Below are positions 1 through 7,800 of a DNA stretch of 21,118 nt, one piece after another (position 1 is the stretch's first letter; each line of letters begins with the position of its first letter). The notes beneath the pieces are model-generated. The model worked only from the letters and a program-made list of their open reading frames with translations, was not told where the DNA came from and made no database searches. Source of the stretch: CAYUWH01 sp964448615 (GTDB taxonomy: Bacteria; Patescibacteriota; Gracilibacteria; Peribacterales; Peribacteraceae); contig CAYUWH010000024.1 in NCBI GenBank assembly GCA_964448615.1, positions 1-21,118 of the forward strand. The letters are read 5' to 3'. Made by a program: the position numbers and the translations under genes.

Positions 1-2
1 CT

Positions 3-485
3 CTGCTCAAGGAAGACGAGCGCGGATTTTTTGGGAGAACGTGGGACGCAGCCATCGCGAAGAAGCACGGACTGCAAGAACGCTTCGAGTACAGCTGCAT
101 CTCGGGAAACCGTGACGCGCTTACGCTTCGCGGCATGCATTGGCAAAAAGCTCCGCATGGAGAGGTAAAACTTATTCGCTGTACGAAGGGAAAAGTGTTT
201 GATGTCGCATTAGATTTGCGGAAGGATTCCCCCACCTTCAAACAATGGTTCGGCGTTGAACTCTCCGCAGAAAATCGCAAAGGATTGTATCTTCCCAAGG
301 ATTACGCGCATGGATTTTTAACGCTCGAACCGGATACGGAAATCCTGTACTGCCTGGCAGGGGAGTATAAGCCGGACGCTGCAGAGGGCGTGCGATGGAA
401 TGATCCGGCATTCGGTGTTGCGTGGCCTGCGGAACCAAAGATCCTTGCAGAACGCGACGCCACATTCCCTGACTTTCTCGCATGA
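3..485 (+). CDS. dTDP-4-dehydrorhamnose 3,5-epimerase-like protein (RmlC family), 5' partial
   Basis: The reading frame is open from the left edge, so the gene starts before the window; 160 residues are visible, and the usual length of about 180 suggests some 20-25 missing. RmlC-type cupin epimerases invert C3 and C5 of dTDP-4-keto-6-deoxyglucose in the cytoplasm, on the path to dTDP-rhamnose and related sugars. Visible family marks are DERGFFGRTW near the start, RGMHWQ (family RGLHYQ, with the catalytic His), DYAHGFLTL (family GFAHGF) and ILYCLAGEYKP in the region of the conserved Tyr. An internal ATG at position 135 lies inside the conserved core and is not the start. The stop overlaps the next ATG by 4 bp, which indicates translational coupling. 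The exact sugar substrate cannot be fixed. Confidence 0.85.
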   Translation: MLKEDERGFFGRTWDAAIAKKHGLQERFEYSCISGNRDALTLRGMHWQKAPHGEVKLIRCTKGKVFDVALDLRKDSPTFKQWFGVELSAENRKGLYLPKDYAHGFLTLEPDTEILYCLAGEYKPDAAEGVRWNDPAFGVAWPAEPKILAERDATFPDFLA

Positions 486-1381
486 AGCGCGTCTTGGTAA
501 CAGGAGCGAGCGGCTTTATCGGGAGACAGACCCTTCCCCTTCTCCGTGAACGCGGTTTTGACGTGCACGCTGTGTCTCTGCGCGATGAAGTGCCTGCGGA
601 AGGGGTGACATGGCACCACGTTGATTTGCTCGATGCTGAGGCCCGTCAGAATCTTCTGAAGACGGTGCAGCCTACTCATGTTCTGCACTTTGCGTGGATC
701 GCGACGCCAGGCATCTACTGGACATCACCCTTGAACACGCAATGGCAAGAGGCGACACTGGATCTCCTCGCGCTCTCCACAGAAATCGGCGTGCGGCGTT
801 TTGTGGGCTCCGGCTCCTGCGCGGAATACGATTGGCAGAAGGGACATTGCGATGAGGCTCTGACCCCCCTTTTGCCCACCACACCGTACGGCATTGCGAA
901 GGCCTTTGCGGGGAAGGCAGTGATGGAGGCATCCAAAGATGGCTTGAGCACAGCCTGGGGTCGCGTCTTTTTGCTCTACGGACCGCATGAATATCCGGAG
1001 CGTCTGGTGCCCTCCATCATTCTGCCCCTTCTGAAGGGGAAGCGGGCGCAGTGCAGTCACGGAAAGCAGATTCGCGATTTTTTGCAGGTGCGCGATGTCG
1101 CGGATGCCTTTGTGTCCCTCCTGGAAAGCGATGTTGCTGGCGCTGTGAATATTGCTTCGGGAGCACCGGTCAGCATTCGCACTGTCGTCGAAACAATCGC
1201 GAAACAATTGCATACAGAAGATCGCATCGACTTTGGCGCTCTTGAGGCTCCTGCGAATGATCCGCCCATCCTGACGGCGGAAGTACGGAGACTGCGCGAA
1301 GAAGTCGGCTGGAGCCCTTCCATGAGTGTGGAGGAGGGCATTGCAGAAACGATTGCGTGGTGGAAATCGCAGCGATCATGA
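482..1381 (+). CDS. NAD-dependent epimerase/dehydratase (extended SDR), nucleotide-sugar type
   Basis: This 299-aa protein is an extended short-chain dehydrogenase/reductase. The Rossmann motif GASGFIG is at residues 8-14. The catalytic pair is Y136 and K140 in PYGIAK, with a serine candidate in GSGSCAEY around 110-112. The C-terminal half carries the usual substrate-binding segments (RDFLQVRDVADAF near 195-207). Relatives reduce or epimerise dTDP-, GDP- or CDP-linked 4-keto-6-deoxysugars. Overlap with the RmlC-like gene places it in the same pathway, most simply as a 4-keto-sugar reductase or epimerase making a deoxysugar for surface glycan; that role is inferred. No Shine-Dalgarno site precedes the ATG, as expected for a coupled start. 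A perfect palindrome begins 10 bp after the stop. Confidence 0.85.
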   Translation: MKRVLVTGASGFIGRQTLPLLRERGFDVHAVSLRDEVPAEGVTWHHVDLLDAEARQNLLKTVQPTHVLHFAWIATPGIYWTSPLNTQWQEATLDLLALSTEIGVRRFVGSGSCAEYDWQKGHCDEALTPLLPTTPYGIAKAFAGKAVMEASKDGLSTAWGRVFLLYGPHEYPERLVPSIILPLLKGKRAQCSHGKQIRDFLQVRDVADAFVSLLESDVAGAVNIASGAPVSIRTVVETIAKQLHTEDRIDFGALEAPANDPPILTAEVRRLREEVGWSPSMSVEEGIAETIAWWKSQRS

Positions 1382-1391
1382 AACGCTCATT

Positions 1392-1423
1392 AAGCAGCTG
1401 ACCTTACGTAAGGTCAGCTGCTT
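1392..1423. repeat. Perfect 32-bp palindrome, copy 1
   Basis: Every base from 1392 to 1423 pairs with its mirror position. The centre is GACCTTACGTAAGGTC, shared with the copy at 1492-1519. It sits 10 bp after the SDR stop codon and a short T-run follows at about 1430-1434, so transcribed RNA would form a long hairpin that may help end transcription. The T-run is several bases away from the stem, so this is not a textbook terminator. It could equally be a REP-like repeat or a protein-binding site. Confidence 0.8.
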
Positions 1424-1491
1424 CGGATATTTTTGCAAAATACGCAACGTATTCATTGCAACGTACAGACAAATGCAGATTCATTCGTTTG

Positions 1492-1519
1492 GTAGCGGAC
1501 CTTACGTAAGGTCCGCTAC
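1492..1519. repeat. Perfect 28-bp palindrome, copy 2
   Basis: A second perfect palindrome with the same 16-bp core as 1392-1423; the two centres are 98 bp apart. At the first position outside the core the two copies differ (T-A in copy 1, G-C in copy 2), but pairing is kept in each. No T-run follows. The stretch between copies also holds the direct repeat GCAACGTA at 1444-1451 and 1458-1465. The remaining gap to the next ATG at 1609 shows no Shine-Dalgarno site and no clear promoter. Confidence 0.8.
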
Positions 1520-1608
1520 ATATTGCCTGGTGCATATTATTCATCGCCTATTTATCATTCCCCCATTCTCCTTTACCATTTCGCCATCTCATTTTTCCCG
1601 ACACGTTC

Positions 1609-2376
1609 ATGAATCTCAGTATCGATACCGATAAGCAGCAGCTCACAATGGTGAAGGACGGTCATAGCGAAAATATTCCGCTCTATTCCAAGCGCTCGTT
1701 CGAACTGCTTTCGGATGTGTGGTCCAAGGTCGCGTGGAACGAGAAATACACCTACACCTTCACGTGGATGGGCGTGCCAACGGTACAATTGCCGGAAGAT
1801 GTGATGCGTTTGCAGGAAGTGATTTGGCGCGTGAAGCCCGATGTGATTATTGAATGTGGCGTCGCGCACGGCGGCGGCGTCATCATGTACGCCAGCTTCT
1901 GCAAAGCAATTGGCAAGGGACGTGTGATCGGCGTGGAATTGGAATTCCGTGGAAATCATCGCCAGCAAGTGGAGGAGCATGTGTTAGCTCCGCTGATTAC
2001 CTTGATCGAAGGAAGTTCGACGGATCCTGGAATTGTGCAGCAGGTAAAAGGCATGATTAAACCAGGAGAAACCGTGATGGTGATTCTTGATTCGAATCAC
2101 TCCAAGCAACACGTTGCCGATGAATTGGAGGCCTACTACGACATTGTTTCACCAGGCTCCTACATCGTCGCGACAGATGGCTGCATGGAATATTTGTATG
2201 ATGCCCCTCGTGGCAAACCCGAATGGAAAGACGACAACCCCTCCGCCGCCGCCCGCGAATTTGCGGCAAAGCATCCGGAGTTTGTGATCGATATGCCGAG
2301 CCCTGAGTTCAATGAAAGCGACCTCACGACCACGCTGACACATTGGCCCGATGCGTGGCTGAAGAGAGTGAAGTGA
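1609..2376 (+). CDS. CmcI-family (cephalosporin hydroxylase-like) SAM-dependent methyltransferase
   Basis: 255 aa. The family is named for cephalosporin hydroxylase CmcI but includes rhamnosyl O-methyltransferases and many glycan-cluster enzymes. A Rossmann SAM-binding segment reads VIIECGVAHGGG (about residues 80-91), followed by an acidic strand end (VIGVELEF), and the family stretch LDSNHSKQHVADELEAYY with a DG after the SYIV strand. Next to an RmlC-like epimerase and an SDR, O-methylation of a deoxysugar residue is the most likely job, by inference. The start codon has no Shine-Dalgarno site. The 3' end converges on the leftward regulator with only 15 bp between the stop codons and no clear terminator. 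Confidence 0.8.
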   Translation: MNLSIDTDKQQLTMVKDGHSENIPLYSKRSFELLSDVWSKVAWNEKYTYTFTWMGVPTVQLPEDVMRLQEVIWRVKPDVIIECGVAHGGGVIMYASFCKAIGKGRVIGVELEFRGNHRQQVEEHVLAPLITLIEGSSTDPGIVQQVKGMIKPGETVMVILDSNHSKQHVADELEAYYDIVSPGSYIVATDGCMEYLYDAPRGKPEWKDDNPSAAAREFAAKHPEFVIDMPSPEFNESDLTTTLTHWPDAWLKRVK

Positions 2377-2391
2377 GGATGTGCTTCACCA

Positions 2392-3126
2392 CTACTTTAC
2401 ATTCCCCCATACGAGCTCGAAGAGATTTCGTAACGTTTGATGAATCGCCGCGGAGTCAATGATCACGCCAAACTGTTCATGCGAGGTAAATGAGAGAAAT
2501 CCGACGCTACTTTCCTCAAAGAGAAGGAGTTCAATGGGATTTTTCTGACGAGGAAAATCGACAATGCGGTGCTCGGCAAAATGAATCTCATCTTCTGTTT
2601 GAATGTGAATATTCGTGTTATTACGGGGCACGATGAAATGTGTAAACACGTTAAGTTTCCTACGTTGAGGTACGACTTCTTTGCGAATGAATTGAAAGAG
2701 TTCCTTGGGCATTTGTTCATAGTCAGTGAACCCCATCGACTGCTGCTTGGAATACGAGAATTCGCGGAGGATTTCTTTGAGTCCTTGAAGTCCTTCGTAG
2801 AATCGTATGCGCGGTTTCAGCGGCGAAGAATACGCGAGCTCAAGTAGTTGAGATAATCCTTGTTCGGCAAGATGAGCCGACTGCTTGAAGCGGTCGACGA
2901 GAATGCGCGGAGGGAGAGCGGCGGCATAGTGAATGCCTTTGTGTTTCGTGAGGGAGAGGATCCCCCTGCCCTTCATGGCTTCCACGAGACTATAAACCGT
3001 ACTGCGTTGCAGATGTGTTTTGGAGGCGATACGTGAGAGGGGAGCTTCACCAAGTTCCAGAGCCGCCAGATACACCTTTGCTTCTTTCTCCGAGAAGCCG
3101 TTTTGGGTCAGGATCTGCTCTAACAT
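2392..3126 (-). CDS. TrmB-like winged-helix transcriptional regulator
   Basis: 244 aa from the chosen ATG at 3126. Residues 1-70 form a winged helix-turn-helix of the TrmB type (FSEKEAKVYLAALELG, then the recognition region TVYSLVEAMKGRGIL). A helical linker follows (around 72-100), then a C-terminal ligand-binding-like region (PRIRFYEGLQGLKEIL onward). TrmB proteins bind sugars or other metabolites and repress or activate nearby genes; the ligand here is unknown. An in-frame start 18 bp upstream is possible, but a TATAAT at 3133-3138 lies only 6 bp before the 3126 ATG, favouring the internal start and a leaderless message. An inverted repeat just upstream could be its own operator. Confidence 0.82.
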   Translation of the reverse strand: MLEQILTQNGFSEKEAKVYLAALELGEAPLSRIASKTHLQRSTVYSLVEAMKGRGILSLTKHKGIHYAAALPPRILVDRFKQSAHLAEQGLSQLLELAYSSPLKPRIRFYEGLQGLKEILREFSYSKQQSMGFTDYEQMPKELFQFIRKEVVPQRRKLNVFTHFIVPRNNTNIHIQTEDEIHFAEHRIVDFPRQKNPIELLLFEESSVGFLSFTSHEQFGVIIDSAAIHQTLRNLFELVWGNVK

Positions 3127-3132
3127 GACCCC

Positions 3133-3162
3133 ATTATAGCACATTTTGCCGAAAATATCGGC
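3133..3162 (-). promoter_or_regulatory. Promoter and possible operator of the TrmB-like gene
   Basis: Read leftward, a perfect TATAAT lies at 3138-3133, placing the transcription start at or beside the ATG at 3126, with no clear -35 hexamer. An inverted repeat at 3148-3162 (GCCGA, 5-base spacer, TCGGC) lies directly upstream of the -10 box, where a bound repressor would block polymerase. Autoregulation by the TrmB-like product is inferred. Confidence 0.5.
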
Positions 3163-3214
3163 ATCATTTTTTCTCTACTGTAAGCCAAAATATAGAATGA
3201 CAGTTTTATTATTA

Positions 3215-3252
3215 ATGACAAGTATTAGTATATCTATACAATAAGTATAGAT
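3215..3252 (+). promoter_or_regulatory. Promoter with overlapping inverted repeat, upstream of the 156-aa gene
   Basis: An ATGACA at 3215-3220 and a TACAAT at 3237-3242 are 16 bp apart, a fair sigma70-type promoter pointing right. An 8-bp inverted repeat (ATCTATAC at 3232-3239, GTATAGAT at 3245-3252) covers the -10 box and the start region, the expected place for an operator. The leader to the ATG at 3361 would be about 110 nt. Confidence 0.45.
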
Positions 3253-3360
3253 CTTTGCAAACAACGAGAAGCCGCCTCTTCCCGCATCGCTCTCTTACGG
3301 AGAGAGCCAAGCCGGGAGAGGACAATGTGTTCTCTCTGTTCATCAGAGAAGGAGAAAGCC

Positions 3361-3831
3361 ATGCAGATCATCAGCAACCGGTACGAGACGATCGCGATCG
3401 CCCTGGACCTGACTCTCCAGGAAATTCGCGATGCTCAGCACTTTCGGCAGATCGCCGAGTCCCTTCAGCAAGACAGACTCGAGACCCTGCTGCACAAGAA
3501 TCTGGGTACCGGGTGCGCCATGCTCAACTTCGAGTATGGGGTGTTCGGTGGTGGCGGAGGTAACGCCGCGGTCATGCACCTATTCGATCTGAAGGAGAAG
3601 CATGTGCGATTCTGTTCTACAGAAGACGGATCACCGCGGGCCGTGCTGAAGTGGAATGGTAGACACTTCATCCTGGAATTCGATCAAAACTGGAAGGGCG
3701 CGAAGCAGGCACGGCTACGCGGCCATCTGGCCAGTCGTGTGCTGCTCCATGCACCTGACCTGACTTACCAACAGGCATACGCGCTAACCAAGGTCCTGGC
3801 TTCTGATGTCGAATGGTGGAATCGGCAGTAA
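3361..3831 (+). CDS. Hypothetical protein, 156 aa
   Basis: I do not recognise this family. The start is set by AAGGAG at 3349-3354, six bases before the ATG; an upstream in-frame ATG at 3325 lacks such a site. The protein has a helical N-terminal half (residues 1-50, many Gln, Glu and Leu), a glycine run FGGGGGN near 61-67, and a C-terminal part that reads as beta then alpha (VLKWNGRHFILEFDQNW, later YQQAYALTKVLASDVEWW). No signal peptide or membrane segment is seen, so it is probably cytoplasmic. It has its own promoter and a strong terminator, making it a single-gene unit. The strong ribosome binding site, rare in this window, suggests high expression. Confidence 0.75.
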   Translation: MQIISNRYETIAIALDLTLQEIRDAQHFRQIAESLQQDRLETLLHKNLGTGCAMLNFEYGVFGGGGGNAAVMHLFDLKEKHVRFCSTEDGSPRAVLKWNGRHFILEFDQNWKGAKQARLRGHLASRVLLHAPDLTYQQAYALTKVLASDVEWWNRQ

Positions 3832-3850
3832 AGAGGACACACTTCTCCCC

Positions 3851-3880
3851 AAACCCCAGCCCAATGCGGCTGGGGTTTTC
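3851..3880 (+). terminator. Rho-independent terminator after the 156-aa gene
   Basis: Stem CCCCAGCC at 3854-3861 pairs with GGCTGGGG at 3868-3875, extended by AAA/TTT pairs, with a 6-base loop and a T-rich tail (TTTTCTTTG). It lies 20 bp after the stop codon at 3831. Confidence 0.92.
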
Positions 3881-3896
3881 TTTGTCTATACAAAAT

Positions 3897-3928
3897 TTGA
3901 CAAGAATTTGCATGTGATATTAGATAAT
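3897..3928 (+). promoter_or_regulatory. Promoter of the STAS-domain gene
   Basis: A perfect TTGACA at 3897-3902 is followed by an AT-rich -10 region. TTAGAT at 3920-3925 has the ideal 17-bp spacing; GATAAT at 3923-3928 matches better but is 20 bp away. The ribosome binding site AAAGGAGG at 3955-3962 is 8 bases before the ATG. Confidence 0.6.
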
Positions 3929-3970
3929 AAAAGAATTCACTGTCCTTTTCGATCAAAGGAGGATTCCAAC

Positions 3971-4333
3971 ATGTCCGAACACACCGTCAGTGAGATCTGC
4001 GGCACCATCGCCAAGGTTCGCTTTCCGAAGGGCAGCATTCTGGAAGATCGCAGTGACAGCACGAACCTGCCGGTTCAGAAGGATCTTCTGAATCTCATCG
4101 AGCAGGGATACGTGAAGCTGTTGCTCGATTTGTCCGATGTGCCGTATTTGCCCGCACTGGAGCTGGGGTTTTTGATCCGGCTTCATACGTATCTCAAGGA
4201 GCGGCAAGGCGGCATCGCACTCTGCAACGCACAGCCAGCTGTGGCAGAGAAGCTTCATCGCTGTAGCGCGGAGAAGATGTTTCCCATCACAGCGACTGTC
4301 GAGGAGGCAATGGCCATTCTCGAATCGCAATAA
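3971..4333 (+). CDS. STAS-domain protein (anti-sigma-factor-antagonist-like), non-canonical
   Basis: 120 aa, one STAS domain filling nearly the whole protein. The family core is plain: VKLLLDLSDVPYLPALELG (48-66), then FLIRLHTYLKERQGGIALCN and EKMFPITATVEEAMAIL. STAS proteins such as SpoIIAA bind an anti-sigma kinase and are switched by phosphorylation of a Ser in a D-S-S/T-G motif. Here the aligned residues are Pro61 and Ala62, so the usual phosphosite is absent and the protein, if it has a partner, cannot be switched that way. No anti-sigma kinase gene is nearby. The start is fixed by AAAGGAGG at 3955-3962. A promoter and a terminator bracket the gene as a single unit. Confidence 0.8.
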   Translation: MSEHTVSEICGTIAKVRFPKGSILEDRSDSTNLPVQKDLLNLIEQGYVKLLLDLSDVPYLPALELGFLIRLHTYLKERQGGIALCNAQPAVAEKLHRCSAEKMFPITATVEEAMAILESQ

Positions 4334-4342
4334 CGCGCATTC

Positions 4343-4376
4343 CCGGCAGATCCTCTGTGATCTGCCGGATTTTTTT
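4343..4376 (+). terminator. Rho-independent terminator after the STAS gene
   Basis: CCGGCAGATC at 4343-4352 pairs perfectly with GATCTGCCGG at 4359-4368 around a 6-base loop, followed by A and a run of seven T. It begins 9 bp after the stop codon. Confidence 0.93.
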
Positions 4377-4456
4377 GAGGCACAAAAAAACCATCGGTCA
4401 CGCGGTGGCTCTCGCTCTCTTGTTAGAAAATTGTCAATTAAAGTGCACAAAACAGA

Positions 4457-4507
4457 CAGGAATCCTGGGTCTCTACAGGAAACCATTGTATTCCCGACCC
4501 TGTCCTG
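4457..4507. other. Intergenic stretch with a two-part inverted repeat
   Basis: In the gap between the STAS terminator and tRNA-Asp, CAGGA (4457-4461) pairs with TCCTG (4503-4507) and GGGTC (4467-4471) with GACCC (4496-4500), a possible interrupted hairpin. There is no open frame of note. A TTGACG at 4527-4532 with a weak -10 region near 4550 could drive the tRNA gene. Confidence 0.25.
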
Positions 4508-4576
4508 GTACCTTCTGCAAGCTGTCTTGACGCCACAGCCGTTTCACGCGATTCAAAGCATTGCAACCACATATGT

Positions 4577-4653
4577 GGGATCGTAGCTCAGTTGGTTAGA
4601 GCGCCTCCCTGTCACGGAGGAGGTCGCGGGTTCGAGTCCCGTCGGTCCCGCCA
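4577..4653 (+). tRNA. tRNA-Asp (anticodon GTC)
   Basis: 77 nt with all arms visible. The 7-bp acceptor (GGGATCG with CGGTCCC, one T-G wobble) is followed by a D arm GCTCAGTTGGTTAGAGC. The anticodon stem CCTCC/GGAGG has loop CTGTCAC, giving anticodon GTC. The T arm is GCGGG-TTCGAGT-CCCGT. Discriminator G and CCA are encoded. It reads aspartate codons GAC and GAU. Confidence 0.97.
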
Positions 4654-4733
4654 GAAATCTCAAATTGCATCCACCCTTTCCGAAGTCTTTTGCTGTATCC
4701 GAGATCCCTCGTAGCCCCATAGGGCGAAGTGGG

Positions 4734-4769
4734 GTCGGTCCCGCCACGTCGTTCACGAACAACGTGGCG
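4734..4769 (+). repeat. Copy of the tRNA-Asp 3' end joined to a hairpin
   Basis: The 13 bases GTCGGTCCCGCCA at 4734-4746 repeat exactly the last 13 bases of tRNA-Asp (4641-4653). The copy runs into an inverted repeat at 4742-4769 (CGCCACGT with ACGTGGCG, plus inner GTT/AAC). The sequence before it has faint similarity to the tRNA 5' half, so it may be the wreck of a second tRNA, or the far end of an integration site. Confidence 0.5.
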
Positions 4770-4815
4770 CAGCCAGAATCTTTACAAATACCACCACCCG
4801 AAACTTCCACCAGTC

Positions 4816-4850
4816 TCCTATTTTAAAAATAGGACAAAATATGATATAAT
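4816..4850 (+). promoter_or_regulatory. Extended -10 promoter with palindromic operator-like site for the 1295-aa gene
   Basis: TATAAT at 4845-4850 is preceded by TGA, giving an extended -10 motif. TTTAAA at 4822-4827 lies 17 bp upstream as a partial -35. A 9-bp inverted repeat (TCCTATTTT at 4816-4824, AAAATAGGA at 4826-4834) covers the -35. A leader of about 29 nt follows, without a Shine-Dalgarno site. A repressor site is inferred from the overlap. Confidence 0.6.
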
Positions 4851-4885
4851 GTTCTTTAAACATATTTCTCTCCACATCCACTTCC

Positions 4886-7800
4886 ATGGCTGATGACAAC
4901 GATGAATTTCCGCCCCCCGTTGAAGTCCCGCCGCTTCCATTTTATCCGGACGATGACGAATTTTACTTGTTTGATGACGAACGGAAGCCAGCGCAGGAAG
5001 TTGACCCGTCGACGCTAGGACCTGCTCAAAAGAGAGCATGGGAAACGCAACAGAAATTGTATGCGATCATGAATGCGCCGCGAGACGAAGACATTGAACG
5101 AATTGTCGGAATCATTGAGAGGATTTGGATGCGAAGACCCGGAAACGGGCGCGCCATCGTCGACGCAATTCAGAAAAAAAAGAGCGGAGGCGAATGGAAA
5201 GAGCTGCCGCCCCAGATTCTGAGTGCTATGACGCCTGATTCCGTCTTTGGCATAGCGGCGCATGAGCCGGAAGTGTTCGACGATATTCTGAAATTGTTTG
5301 AAATTTCCGATGAAGAACTCCGAGGGATGGCGCTGGAGAAGATCGGCAAATGGGCTCCGTCTCTCCCAGAGGTCGCTGAGATACTGCGACGCCATAAGGG
5401 CCTGTATCTCTCCTATGCGGAACCGGAAGTCGCACAGGCGGTTGATGCAGGCATAGCGGCATATTTATTGTATTTCCGTGACCTTACCCCAGAAGGAGAC
5501 GCCGTCTCCCCGATAGCGGCCGCCCCACAGGCATGCGGCATGGCGCCTGAACGTTTTGCGGAGGTGGTGCGAGAGTGCATCCTGAAGGCGATGCAAAGCG
5601 GAGATGGAAAACGTGCGCTCTGCATTCATGAAATCTGCCATGTCTCACCGGAAAACATGGCATTGGACTCTGCAGAACTCGTTGCCGGATTGGGTGGATT
5701 AATGAGACCGGGAGATTTTGCCAGCGCGCGCCAGATCATCGAGGGGCTGCATATCGCACAGGAAACCTATCAAAACCCCGCGGTACAAGCCGCGGTGGTG
5801 GAACATCTACCCCATTGCTGGAACATGAACGGCGACTTCGAAGAAATGCGATCATACAAGGAGTTTTTTGGCATCAGTGATGCGGCGTTCCGCCCAATAC
5901 TCCTGCTTATCGTGGGGCAGTATGTACAGAACGATGATCGTCTTAGGCAATTGCGCGAAATATTGCCATGCAATGACGACGACGTACAAGAAGCGGCGGA
6001 GCGAGTGCTGATACAGCAGGCGACCGACAAGTACTACTATCGCAACATTTTGACCCACCACATGTCGACGGTGAAGCGGTATGGCCACCCGGGGATTCTC
6101 GATGAACAAACGTGGCACCGTCTTCTTCCGTATTCTTGGGGAGAAAATCCGCTCGCGTACATGGTAGCCCTGGCACTCTTAAAGCCCAAAGACGTGCAGT
6201 CGCCGCAACTCATCAAGGAACTTCGCGCTGCTTTGGGGCGGGAAGGAACAATCGACATTGCAACAATCATGCGCATCCCCGATGCCACCCTTGAAGCCCT
6301 TGAACCCGACTACCCCGTACGCGCGTATCGAGATCTGGTTGGTGAACCGTACGACAATATCTTTCGACTCTTTGCCAAACTGCATCAAGAAGAAAACGGC
6401 CCGGAAAAGACATCTGCGTTTGCTGCCAAAGTGCGCGATATTTTGGCGCAACTTCAAGACATTTCCCCGCATGCGCGGGAAATAGTGATAGGCCAGATGG
6501 AACGGCTGGTGGCGATACCTTCAGATCGGCTTCCTGCGTACATCACGGTGCTTCTGCGCATCGAGCAATGTCCATCACAATCCGTCCAGCGGGTCAAAAA
6601 AGAAATCATGGAGCAGATCATGGCTACCGACGATCCAATCGTCACTTATGCAAAAGTGGAAGAAGTATTCGTATCAAACAATCTTCCCGACGCGGGAAAA
6701 GTGCTGCGAGTATTTCTGATTCTCCATAACAATGAAACATTGGAACAAAACACGACAGGGTATCTCAGTCCGCGCCTACGCAAGGAATCCGTGAACGCTC
6801 GCCGGATCCAATCGTTGCTCTACGCCGATCTGGTTAAAATACATGCTGATTCGGGCAACGGATCCCTTCGTGTATTCCTGCAATTTTTGGAGCAAAGCGA
6901 TCGACATCTTGCAGCGGTCGCCGAAGCCAAAGACGCATCACTTCTCAGCGAGGAACAGTTGCAGCGCGCCGCCCTGGCGCTCGTGAAAATGCGGACATTG
7001 CTGCGCCAATCCGGACTCTCCACCGCGCACGATCCGGACAGCGGCCCCCAGCCAAAGGACCGCTCTGCACTCAGGGAATGGATTCTGGCGGAAGAGGAAT
7101 TGCTCCGGAGGCAGCTCAACGTCCCAGAAGGCGGCACGTTGTACGGCCGCGTTGCGGACATGTTCCTGCGCCCGCTTCAGCCGGACGCAGCGGATGCGGA
7201 TCATCGATCACACGGTGTTGCGCTGGGTCAAGCAGTACTCGATCGCATGGAACAAAAACGCTGGGAAGCCGATGCTCGCGGACGAGCGCTCGCGCGGGAA
7301 GGTTTGGCTTTGCGGGAAGGAGATTTGCTGAAAGGCACGGAAGCGAAGTATCTCTGGAATATTCTGGAGAATGGCAGCGTCGCCAAGGAATTTTTAGGAT
7401 CGGATGCAAGCTCCGATTCGACGCCGCTCGATACCGACGTGAGCAGAGTGAGGGATGCGTCGATTAATCTTGCGTCGGCGATTGCCGCATCGGGCTCAAG
7501 CAATTATGGCAACATCATTTTTGTCGTGCGCGATCGAGGGCAATTCCATCTGACAGATGCCACTACGACCCAGTTCGAGAACAAACGGTACGAACTATTC
7601 CAAACCGGCATCATCGGGGATCAGCACTACGGCATCCGCACCGGTTTTGCGTCCACGGAGATCGATGCCATCGTCGTGGATGATCTGCTCGCAGCCAATG
7701 GACGCGATGTGCGTGAGCTCTTCTTTACCATCGCCAAGAAGGGGTGCTACATCCCCGTCTATGACCAGAAAAACTCCTTGATTTTCACGCCCGAGCACTA

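Noticed and set aside
4383..4412. Minus-strand terminator (CCACCG/CGATGG then seven T)
   Set aside because: The stem has a mismatch and no leftward gene ends there.
4553..4810. 85-aa minus-strand frame across tRNA-Asp
   Set aside because: It is the antisense of the tRNA (GPTGLEPATSSVTGRRSNQL), a well-known spurious translation.
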